The translations under genes were made by a program, and so were the position numbers. A stretch of DNA of 13,177 nucleotides, taken from positions 1 through 13,177 of the forward strand of contig CAJVPP010002909.1 in the NCBI GenBank assembly GCA_910592005.1, written 5' to 3'. The DNA comes from Funneliformis mosseae. Its lineage: Eukaryota; Glomeromycota; Glomeromycetes; Glomerales; Glomeraceae. Under the pieces are notes generated by a model. The model worked only from the letters and a program-made list of their open reading frames with translations. It was not told the origin of the DNA and did no database searches. Of this stretch, positions 1 through 7,735 are shown piece by piece. The number at the start of each line of letters is the position of its first letter. Positions within the stretch are counted from its first letter, which is position 1.

Positions 1-19
1 GAGTATTTATAATAAAATC

Positions 20-268
20 AAAGACGCGTAATGCGGAATGTTTTTGTTTACATCACTGATCTATTAATTATTGAAAGACGCGTTATTATTTATTTTTACA
101 ACTTGTCATGCTACTGATTTCTAAAAATAAATTATTGATACGCGTTATTTTTTATTGAATACAACTTATCACGTGATTACTTTTTAAAAATATATTGAGA
201 TGTGTTTGTTATTCTTTATTGTTACAACTGAATTTCTAAAAATAAATTATTGAGAGACGCGTTATTTT
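20..268. repeat. Degenerate ~60-bp tandem array with ACGCGT boxes
   Basis: A unit of roughly 54-62 bp recurs about four to five times. Each copy carries a variant of ATTGAGAGACGCGTTATT, then a T-rich run, TACAACTT and TTTCTAAAAATAAATTATTG. The hexamer ACGCGT is at 24-29, 78-83, 140-145 and 257-262. A mutated version (ATGTGT) sits at 200-205, where the next box is expected. A palindromic TCACGTGA is at 169-176. ACGCGT is the MluI cell-cycle box bound by MBF in yeasts, but a regulatory role here is only inference; the motif may simply be part of the repeat. Confidence 0.75.
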
Positions 269-666
269 AAACCGAACAGTAGTATATATATTTTCATTCA
301 AAAGTAGATTCGATTTTAAAGTCCTAAAATACGTCATCGCAAACATTTGCATTTTTTTGTTGTGCAACCAAAAGGAAATTATGGATTTTTTTAAAAGTTG
401 CTAGCCCCGTTCTCTTTCCTCCACTTCATTTTTTTTCCTTCGTAACCTTTATTTTTTTTAATTAATTATTTTTTTTAATTTTATCTTGTCAAACAAGATT
501 ATGAAAATTAACGAATTTTATGTTATAATGAACTTGTGATTTTTACATATTTGTTAATACGGAGTATCCTTCTTTTAACCGAGAACTTTTCAACAGGAAT
601 TAAACTTCAAATTTTTTTTTTTTTTAAAAAAAAAGGACTTTGTAGCATTTAATTAGGAAAACATAG
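269..666 (+). promoter_or_regulatory. Presumed upstream region of the ankyrin/chitin synthase pseudogene
   Basis: This stretch has no coding signal and lies directly before the first ATG of the decayed gene at 667. It contains a TATATATA run at 283-290, a CRE-like TACGTCA at 330-336, several T-tracts, and a T14A9 block at 612-634. These are compatible with a fungal promoter and 5' untranslated region, but AT-rich DNA gives such strings easily and no transcription start can be fixed. Confidence 0.25.
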
Positions 667-1198
667 ATGATTTTTTAAACCTCCATATTCATCAGCGGCT
701 TCAACGATACCACCAGTACACCGTCAAATGCACCATTAAATCCATTAACAGCAAATTTAACTCAATATTACAAACAATGTAGGATTAGTTATATCCATAT
801 TAAGACTTTACAAATTACTTGGTTGGATTGTCAAATGTTAACATTGACCTACGGTAAATCGGTATTAAGTTGTTTCGTAAGGAAATGTTGAAGCTTATAA
901 TGGTCATGCTGATGTTTGTTGTGAACTTACCGATCACGGTTAAGCCAATGTGAATTTTCAAGATAGTTCTTATAAAACCGCTTTATGAAGGCTACGTTGA
1001 AACTGCTAAAGTGTTACTAGCTCGAGGTGCAAGTGTGTACATTTCAGACAAGGTGCGATCTCAATTTCTTTGCCTTTATTTGTGATCTTTATTAATTTCT
1101 CTTATCTTTAAAATAAAAAAGTTAAATGTATGGATGGACCGCGTTAATGCTCGCTGCTTTTTCTAACTGTGTAGAAATGTGACTGTTGTTGTTGGAGC
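667..1198 (+). pseudogene. Ankyrin-repeat region, decayed (N-terminal part of possible ANK-chitin synthase gene)
   Basis: ATG at 667 opens a frame that hits TAA at codon 4 (676-678) and then reads a Thr/Pro/Asn-rich segment (NDTTSTPSNAPLNPL). From about 840 the reading becomes ankyrin-like: a degraded first repeat, then NGHADVCCELTDHG, ANVNFQDSSYKTAL, YEGYVETAKVLLARGA and, after an intron, YGWTALMLAAFSNCVE. These match the ankyrin pattern (TALxxA, A/GHxxVxxxLLxxGAxVN), which mediates protein binding. Defects are in-frame TAA and TGA codons, several frame changes, and an intron (about 1053-1128) whose 3' end reads TG rather than AG. The reading runs on into the Asn-rich linker and chitin synthase downstream, so this may be the front of one fusion gene. 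A separate ankyrin gene remains possible. Confidence 0.65.
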
Positions 1199-1616
1199 AT
1201 GATACAGACAGATTTTGCCTTGGCAAATATGATCGAAAATAACGTTTCAAGCGGGAATAAAAATAACAATAATCATAATCATAATTATATTATTAATTAT
1301 AATAATCTAAATAATAATAATTATAATAATAAACCAATTCTGCCTTCCTTCGAGTGGAATATCCTTTCAATGAGTACCAGGAAGGTTTCCTACAACGATA
1401 CCGCAACAACCAATTGAACAGAATATTTTGATTCAAAACATTTATCCAATCAATCAATAATACAAAAGCAAAAAGATATTTGATGCCATTAAATCGTAAA
1501 GATTCAAGACGTACAATAATACAACATAAGAAACGGATCTTGTTAGTTCTCAATATTGTCATATTACGGGAAAAATCATGTAAAGACAGATTGAAAATAG
1601 AGCAAATGCACTTACC
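1199..1616 (+). pseudogene. Asn-rich and basic linker between ankyrin repeats and chitin synthase
   Basis: The frame starting at ATG 1199 reads MIENNVSSGNKNNNNHN and an Asn/Tyr-rich stretch coded largely by AAT and AAC. At about 1350 the reading moves by one base to RVEYPFNEYQEGFLQRYRN, stops at a TGA near 1430, then resumes as a basic segment (DSRRTIIQHKKRILLVL) up to about 1616. The low-complexity Asn run resembles disordered linkers common in AT-rich fungal genomes. No domain is recognised. The only support for its being coding is collinearity with the flanking ankyrin and chitin synthase parts. The long minus-strand frame over 1293-1721 is read as a shadow. Confidence 0.4.
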
Positions 1617-3180
1617 TTGAAGGACCTTGATAGTGATGATGATGGTGTCAACGATGATGACGGAGGCAACAATTATGATAACATAGAAGAGGAAGGTAAA
1701 GGTGATGAGACAGCACCACATTTAAAAAATGACATGGCAGCGAAAGAGAGTAAAATTCCTTTGGTATTATTTTCATTGGCAGTTTTGGAATGTTTTTGTA
1801 ATCCTTGCCTTTTCACCATTGGTAAGATGAAAGATCCCAATGTGCGTCAAGCTTGGCGTAAAAAAGTGGCTTTGGTGGTTATTATATTATTAATTTCATC
1901 ATTCATGAGATTTTGGCATTCGGTTTGGCAACCATCGATTGTGGAACAAGGAGACAAGAGTTTTTAAGGAAGATGTATTTGAAAAATTTGGAATCGGGTC
2001 AAAAGTGCATATTATTCATGGCAAACTCTATAATACTGGACTTTTGGTAGTCATCTTCCGTTAACGCCTCCTATCGAAGATAAAAATTAAAACCAATAAT
2101 ATTTCCAACGTTTGTAAAAGATATTTCGGATTATTTTCCTTTAGGCTACCAATGTCCTTTTGTCCCTAAATGATGGACCATTTGCGATATGGCGATTGAA
2201 ACGTAAAATCCATTGTTATATTGTCATACTTCCACAGATTAAAGGAACTAGATGTGAAAATAAGCGTTACTTATTCATGGCAAAAGATAACCAAAGCTAA
2301 AACCACCTTATTTGTTTATAGTAATAAGGTATATTATTAAGGAAACTATCTTGATCCTTCAAATGAGGATAAGTTGCTTGGAGATGATAGCGTTACAGAA
2401 TGGCTTCGAGGTCTCCTCGGTAAAGATGCAACAAGAGAGATTCTTCACATAAGGAGATATCAAACGTTTACCTAATTTTAATTCAGGAGACGTTGAAAGA
2501 ACAACCATCGGATGTTTCGCGAATAGTATAATGACAGTCGTATTCACAGGAATTCTTTAATCAAGTTCATTTCCGCTATAGCATTTGATTGGTTTCTATA
2601 ATTGCAGCTACATAAAATATCAAGATGATGATACGACATCACACCTTTTATTATTAGTCACGTGTTATTCGGAAGGTGAATATTCAATGCACACAACACT
2701 TGATTCATTGACCAGTACGGATTATTCTGACAAGAACAAATTATTAATGGTAATCGCTGGTGGTGACATAACCGGATCAGATAACGATAAAACAACTCCG
2801 GAGATATGCGAGGATTTAATTGAACTATTCAATTTATCTAGTTTCGAGTCTCCGACACCGCAGTCATATTTAGCCGTAGGAGAAAGTAAAAAGCAACACA
2901 TTATCGGATATAATTGTAATGGACATCATGTTCCAATTTGTTTTATTAATAAAGATGGCACACCAGAAGGATGAAAAGGGCTTAAAGCCGGTAATCGTGG
3001 TAAACGAGATTCACAGCTTATATTAATGAAATGGCTTAACAATATATTTTTTAACGAACGTATACACCATTGGAATTCGAATTATTTGAAAAGGTACGAA
3101 CATTAACGGGAGTACTGCCTTATAAATACGAGATGATATGTGATCGAAGAATTTTTTCTGGGTGCTCTTGGGGTAATTAG
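1617..3180 (+). pseudogene. Chitin synthase (class IV/V type), broken and truncated
   Basis: Chitin synthases are membrane glycosyltransferases that polymerise UDP-GlcNAc into wall chitin. The order of pieces fits class IV/V enzymes. An acidic segment (DSDDDGVNDDD) is followed by KDPNVRQAWRKKVAL and a membrane helix (VALVVIILLISSFM, ~1866-1907). Next come a cytochrome-b5-like stretch (SKVHIIHGKLYN, ~1990-2035), VKISVTYSWQKI, WLRGLLGKDATREI, TIGCFANSIMTVV, and FISAIAFDWFL just before the catalytic domain. The catalytic start is LLLVTCYSEGEYSMHTTLDS, then LLMVIAGG and SQLILMKWLNN. At least six frame changes and several in-frame stops separate these pieces (for example TAA 2338, TAA 2558, TGA 2972). 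Reading is lost after KYEM (~3136), so the metal-binding and QRRRW-type product-end motifs are absent. The family's usual VIADG reads VIAGG. It cannot code an active enzyme. Confidence 0.85.
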
Positions 3181-3289
3181 TTTTGATGGTGATCTTGTTG
3201 CACCATAGTGATAGTGATCAGAAGTTATTATGTAATATCTAGTTCTTTATATCTATTACCGTCGCGTTTAAACTTTTATAAAAGTCAAT
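3181..3289. other. Short spacer between two pseudogenes
   Basis: No gene, repeat or clear signal is seen in these ~110 bases. They follow the point where chitin synthase similarity is lost and precede the first coding-like frame of the next pseudogene. The 3' two thirds of the chitin synthase catalytic domain would be expected here, so a deletion junction may lie near 3140-3180. Confidence 0.3.
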
Positions 3290-4141
3290 TTACTTATTGA
3301 TCTCAATCCTCTTTATGGCTAAAAAAAACAAACGACTTTCTACTTGGTTACTATCCGGCGTTATTAACAAAATATTAAAGATACTTTAGGGTCAACCTTA
3401 AAATCACTTCATAGTGTTTGCCGTTAAATAATTCTCGACTTTCTTTTACGCGACTCATTACATGATAATTTGTATTATGATAATGTCTCCGTCAAAAGCC
3501 GGCTCATGATAATATATTTAATTGGTTAGAGGAGCAATTGTCGAAGTCAGTCCTAACTTGTATTTACGGGCCTGTATATAAAAACTGTATTGTACGGTCA
3601 GCTAAACTGTACTGTACGAAAGTGTTTTTTAATGCTTCTTCTAAACAGGCTAGGCCAGTTGCGATTTTCAAAAGAACTAGGTTATATTCATCTGTTGTTG
3701 GGCAAGACTAAAGTCATGCAACTATCAACTATTACAACAAATAGAGTTAAAAAACGTACTCGTGAAGCTTCTCCGCCACTAAAGCAAGCATTCTCTTTTA
3801 CTGCTAGTGAACAAGGAGCGGTCATTGAACCGCTTCTTAATTTTGAAAGAAGTATTAGAGAATATTGAAAACGAAATGGTTCAACGATGGATCAATAAAG
3901 CCGATAAAGAACACTCACCTCCACCGCAAAAAAAGGAAACTTGACAATACAAATTTGGGAAAGATTACATAATTCGTTCTTGATATTCTCGAGGAAACTG
4001 AGGAGATTGAGGAGGGAAATTCTAAGATTGGTATTTGATGAAGACGAATATCTAATAAAGCTCTGGAGAGCAATCAAAATAGAAGAAAAACAAGTACAAA
4101 TTCGTAAATTTATCCAACCTGTGAATTTGATGTTTGAAGTT

Positions 4142-4213
4142 GTAAGTATATTTTTTTTGTATGAAAATTCATATTGTAAGCCAAATAAGCTAATTATTTA
4201 ACTGTATCTACAG
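4142..4213 (+). other. 72-nt spliceosomal intron in the unrecognised pseudogene
   Basis: The donor GTAAGT starts at 4142, a CTAAT branch-like site lies about 20-25 nt before the end, and the acceptor CTACAG ends at 4213. Splicing is in phase 0: it joins …NLMFEV to NLKSKKRKNSGIYKW without a frame change. Length and signals match typical Rhizophagus introns. Confidence 0.6.
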
Positions 4214-4346
4214 AACTTGAAATCGAAAAAACGGAAAAATTCAGGTATATATAAATGGTAGATAGGCAGTGTGGTATGGGAATAAGTTCTCGCGTTGTCG
4301 CGCCCGGTCGCAGCTTATTCGATGAGCAATTCAGTTTGCTCAACGG

Positions 4347-4502
4347 GTAAGTTTAAATCAACATTGGCTGAGTGTCTCTTAGTCTCAGTTGGACTCGTTG
4401 GCTTAACTGATGATAAACGAAGCTCCTTATTTTGTGTACCACCTGCCAACTTTATTGCTTATTTATGTAGCATTTCTAACCATTTATAACTTCACTTTTT
4501 AG
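4347..4502 (+). other. 156-nt spliceosomal intron in the unrecognised pseudogene
   Basis: The donor GTAAGT starts at 4347, CTAAC lies at 4476-4480, and a pyrimidine-rich acceptor (CACTTTTTAG) ends at 4502. Splicing after the first base of a Gly codon joins SMSNSVCSTG to YERYTASRNDGSKNN in frame. The preceding exon (4214-4346) is locally GC- and CpG-rich (near 4290-4320), unlike its surroundings. Confidence 0.5.
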
Positions 4503-4552
4503 GATATGAACGTTATACAGCCTCTCGAAACGATGGATCAAAGAATAATTAA

Positions 4553-4934
4553 TTATTAATAAGATTGAATCATTGTTTACTTGTAATGGAAAATACAGTA
4601 GAAAAATTATAGCTTAACATATTTTTAGCATTGGAAATAAGCTGCTTCATTATTTTATTATATTGCACGGATATCAATACTGTACCCACATTTGATCAAG
4701 ATTTTTTTTCTAATATTAATAAAAACCTGAAGTGAGCTGAGTCATGTGAATTATTTGCTATATTAATAAAAATTCGAAGCAAAGGCATAAATGAATTTTT
4801 ATTGTGGTGTGGGATGTGCATCAGTGCTTTGACAATTATATTTTTGATCTGATTTACGGATTTACTTTAAACTTCTAAAACATTTCAAAACTCCGAATTT
4901 AAATTATTTATTTTCCAATTCTTGAATTGCAGTT
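4553..4934. other. AT-rich intergenic stretch
   Basis: No gene is seen. A short direct repeat, ATATTAATAAAAA followed by a GAAG-containing sequence, occurs near 4712 and again near 4760. The last 20 bases (TTCTTGAATTGCAG, ending ~4932) resemble a splice acceptor just before the small frame at 4935. Confidence 0.3.
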
Positions 4935-5117
4935 TTGTGGTCATTGGGACACCCAATAAATTGCTGTTATAAAGGGATGTCGTTTGTAGTGGGAAAAAGG
5001 AAGCTTGAAATCTTTTGGAACGCGTATTATAATGGGCAAGTCATATGCACTATAGTAAAATACTTTAGAAAATTAAACGACGTGTTAATAGAACACGGAC
5101 ATTCTTTGATTTTATAG
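4935..5117 (+). CDS. Possible small hypothetical ORF or isolated exon
   Basis: An open frame of 60 codons ends at a TAG at 5115-5117. The first codon at 4935 is TTG, so the first usable ATG is at 4977 (MSFVVGKRKLEIFWNAYYNG…), giving 46 residues ending HGHSLIL. The residue mix is more protein-like than nearby random frames and includes CpG-containing codons. It is preceded by an acceptor-like TTGAATTGCAG, so it could instead be a terminal exon. No donor or upstream exon was found and no family is recognised. A chance frame is quite possible. Confidence 0.25.
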   Translation: MWSLGHPINCCYKGMSFVVGKRKLEIFWNAYYNGQVICTIVKYFRKLNDVLIEHGHSLIL

Positions 5118-5261
5118 TTCCTAAGTATGAAGTTTTCATGATATATTAAAACGTTCAAATTTAATAAGCTATTCATTAAAACTATTCTATGTAATTCTTT
5201 AAAATATAATTTTAAAGAAAAAAAAATTTTTTTTTTTATTTTTATTTTTTTTGGTATTAGT

Positions 5262-5330
5262 TTTACTCGAACCCAGTATTCGAGATTAGAATTGTCAAGT
5301 ACTTTATACCGCTATACTATAGCAGCACCG
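5262..5330 (-). pseudogene. tRNA-like sequence (tRNA pseudogene or SINE head)
   Basis: On the minus strand the 5' part reads GCTGCTATAGTATAGCGG, which resembles the acceptor/D-arm start and A box of a tRNA, with a GTAT/GTAC D-stem possible. About 30-40 nt further on is GGGTTCGAG, a B-box (T-loop) match. The anticodon stem does not pair and the 3' acceptor strand is missing. On the minus strand it continues into an A-rich tail (5220-5255 on plus is T-rich). This is not a functional tRNA; it is either an old tRNA copy or the pol III promoter of a SINE. Confidence 0.4.
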
Positions 5331-5769
5331 ACGTTGTGACTGAAATTGATTTCGTCTGAAGTTGGAATTCATGATTTTATAGGTTCTTAACTTTTAAATA
5401 AATTCAAATTTATTAAATTCAAACACTTTATCTAAAAATATTTTGTGAAAAACAAAAAGCAATTATTTTAAAATTCATTATAGAAGAATTTTAAGTAGGT
5501 ATAAATACTATCAATAAAGCAAAGAAATTATTTAAAAAGTAATAATATTGAATTCTATTATTACTATCTAAGAATTTAAAAGAAGTGAGAAAATTGTATG
5601 GTAATATGTAAAAAAATAGGATTATTTATAAGTCTTCAAAAATAATTATTAAGTGAAATTACAATTCAAGATATATTAAAAACTTTACGATAAGCCAAAA
5701 TTTATCAAAATTAAATCATATGAAATTGTAATAACTTTAAGTGTTTAGTAAAAAAATAAAATGTAATTT

Positions 5770-6345
5770 TCTTAGAAATATATTTTTTGATAAGTTTTAA
5801 GCAGGTAGAGCTTTTTATTAAGAAAGAATAAACGTTTAACATTCTTTTTCTTTCTCATTTATAGAAACAGCTTTAAGATTATTTGAAATATAGAAATTTT
5901 TATAAGTTAATTCTTAAAAAGTTTTAAATAAGATGGAATTTTTCTTTGAAAAGAATATTTCTAATGTTTTTTTTTAAAAAACAGCTTTTAAAATCATTTA
6001 GGTTATGAAATTTCTCTTAGAATAGTTCTTAGAAGATAAGTTTTGAATAGAATAGGTTCATCTTTGAGAAAGAGTATTTTAAATATTTTTTTTTCTTTCT
6101 TTTTGTAAAAACAGCTTTTAAGATTATTTGAATTATAGTATTTCTCTTAGATTAATCTTAAAAGGTAGATTTTGAATGATGTAAAATACTTCTTTGAATA
6201 AGAATGTTTCTAATATATATATATATTTTTTTTTTTATAAAAAAGTCTTCAAGATCATTAAATCATAGAATTTTTTTTTAGATTAGTTTATAAAAGATAG
6301 GTTTAAATAAATATAAATTCTTCTTTAAAAAGAACATTTATAATA
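5770..6345. repeat. Degenerate ~115-130-bp tandem repeat, about 4-5 copies
   Basis: Anchors of the type ACAGCTTTTAAGATTATTTG begin near 5867, 5981, 6111 and 6242 (the last reads AAGTCTTCAAGATC). Each is followed by a TTTCTCTTAGATTA-like block, an AGATAAGTTTTGAATA-like block, a TTCTTTGAAAAAGAAT-like block and a T-tract. Spacings are about 114, 130 and 131 bp. A partial earlier copy starts near 5770. Copies are clearly diverged, so the array is old. Confidence 0.7.
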
Positions 6346-6844
6346 TGATTCTAATCTTACATTTATTATTAACTATTTTTTAGAATTATAAATAAACTAA
6401 TTTTAAAATATAGATAGATCAAATATTATCATTTGAAATTAATAATATTTAACAAAAAAATGAAATGTTCACTTTCTGATTGCAAAATTTTACTTTGAGT
6501 ATAGAATTATTCTTAATATATTTACAATAATTTCTTTTTTAGTAAGAAATGAAGATACTTTTATTAATATTTTTACTATTTTATTATAAAATCAAATAAT
6601 AAATAATAATTTTAAATTTTCAAAATAATAACCTTTATAATCTTCATATTATAATTATTTCTTTACAAAAAATATTTATATTTAAATATTTAACTCATTA
6701 ACTGTTAAAACAAAATATAAATGAAAATTTTCTAATATTAACATTAAATTTTTATTTAATCATATCAACTTCACTGATTAAAATCAAAAAAAACCAGACA
6801 TATGAAAAATCAGCCTAAAATTAGCAAATTATCAAGAATTGGTC

Positions 6845-6985
6845 TAGCTGATTGGTATACATCAAGAATTAGCTAAAATTTAGCTAAAATTTGACCTATT
6901 TTATTTATAACTAATTGGTATACTTATAGCTGATTAATATACAGCAAAAATTAGCTAAAATTTGACCTATCTTATTTATAGCTAA
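6845..6985. repeat. 71-bp direct repeat (two copies)
   Basis: The 20-mer TTAGCTAAAATTTGACCTAT occurs at 6880-6899 and at 6951-6970. It is preceded in both copies by TAGCTGATTGGTATAC or TAGCTGATTAATATAC and followed by TTATTTATA(A/G)CTAATT. The period is 71 bp. Its core words (GCTGATT, TAGCTAA) also recur in the 7380-7735 array. Confidence 0.75.
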
Positions 6986-7379
6986 TTAGAATGATTATAT
7001 TATTTCAATCAAATAATAATATATAAAAAAGGTAGATTTTTATTTTATTATTTTATTTATTATTTTTGAAGAATTTTTGGAAGAAAAATAGATTATATTT
7101 TATTAATTTATTCTTTTTTGTTTGAAAATAAAAATATTATGATAATAAATATTTAAAATGATTTAAGAGAATTTTAGAAGGAAAATAGATTATATTTTTA
7201 TTATTTTATATAGTTTTTTTCATTTTTTACTTATATTTTTTAAATAAGAAATTAATAAGTGAGTTTTGGTAATATTTATATTATAGTTTTGCAAATTATA
7301 TTAGGTTTTTAATATTAATAAAATTTTAATATTTAATAAATTTAATAAATAAAATATATTGATTTTATATGCTTATTTG

Positions 7380-7735
7380 ACCAAATTGATACCAAATTGA
7401 GGCTAATTTTAGGCTGATTTATGGTCATTTAAGTTCTAAATTAATGCCAAATGATATTGTATTAAGGTTAATTTTAGGCTGATTTATAGTTGTTTAAGTT
7501 CTGAATTAATGCCAAATGATACTAAATTAAGGTTAATTTTAGGCTGATTTATGGTTGAATTTAAGTTCTAAATTGATGTTGAATAACTATATTTGATTAA
7601 AATTAATCAGCGTCTATTAGCGTCTGAATTATTACCTAATTGAGGCCAATTTTAGGCTGATTTATGATTGAATTTAAGTTCTAAATTGATGCTGAATGGT
7701 TATGTCTGATTGGAATCGATCAGCATCTATTAACA
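7380..7735. repeat. 65-bp degenerate tandem repeat with a longer variant unit
   Basis: TTTTAGGCTGATTTA begins at 7407, 7472, 7537 and 7650, giving periods of 65, 65 and 113 bp. It is followed each time by a variant of TTTAAGTTCTAAATTGATGC. The last two copies carry an extra segment with ATCAGCGTCTATTA or ATCAGCATCTATTA, which explains the longer period and holds several of the block's few CpGs. The array has no coding frame. Confidence 0.75.

Larger units (their letters stand above)
3290..4552 (+). pseudogene. Unrecognised multi-exon gene, frameshifted
   Basis: I do not recognise the family. Coding-like pieces follow one another on the plus strand in changing frames. From ~3290 to 3500 comes TLGSTLKSLHSVCR … FLLRDSLHDNLYYDN with stops. 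At 3502-3711 a clean 69-codon frame begins AHDNIFNWLEEQLSKSVL and includes FFNASSKQARPVAIFKRTRL. At ~3716-3842 is TREASPPLKQAFSFTASEQG. At 3840-3944 is ILKEVLENIENEMVQRWINK. From ~3937 to 4036 is FVLDILEETEEIEEGNSK, and at ~4037-4141 is DEDEYLIKLWRAIKIEEK, charged and probably helical. Two good introns (4142-4213 and 4347-4502) join the last three exons in one frame ending at TAA 4550-4552 (YERYTASRNDGSKNN). That frame is broken by TAG 4259 and TAA 4292. The 5' end and start codon are not identified. Confidence 0.5.

Noticed and set aside
20..268. Regularly spaced repeats that could suggest a CRISPR array
   Set aside because: Repeat and spacer are not distinct: whole units are diverged tandem copies, and the other features are eukaryotic (introns, BTB, chitin synthase).
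1293..1721. 142-codon minus-strand open frame opposite the linker region
   Set aside because: It is the complement of the Asn-rich and acidic low-complexity coding on the plus strand, which removes stops from the other strand. It shows only hydrophobic low-complexity sequence and no domain.
2359..2547. Minus-strand open frame over the chitin synthase middle part
   Set aside because: The plus strand reads WLRGLLGKDATREI and TIGCFANS in order, matching the enzyme family; the minus frame matches nothing.
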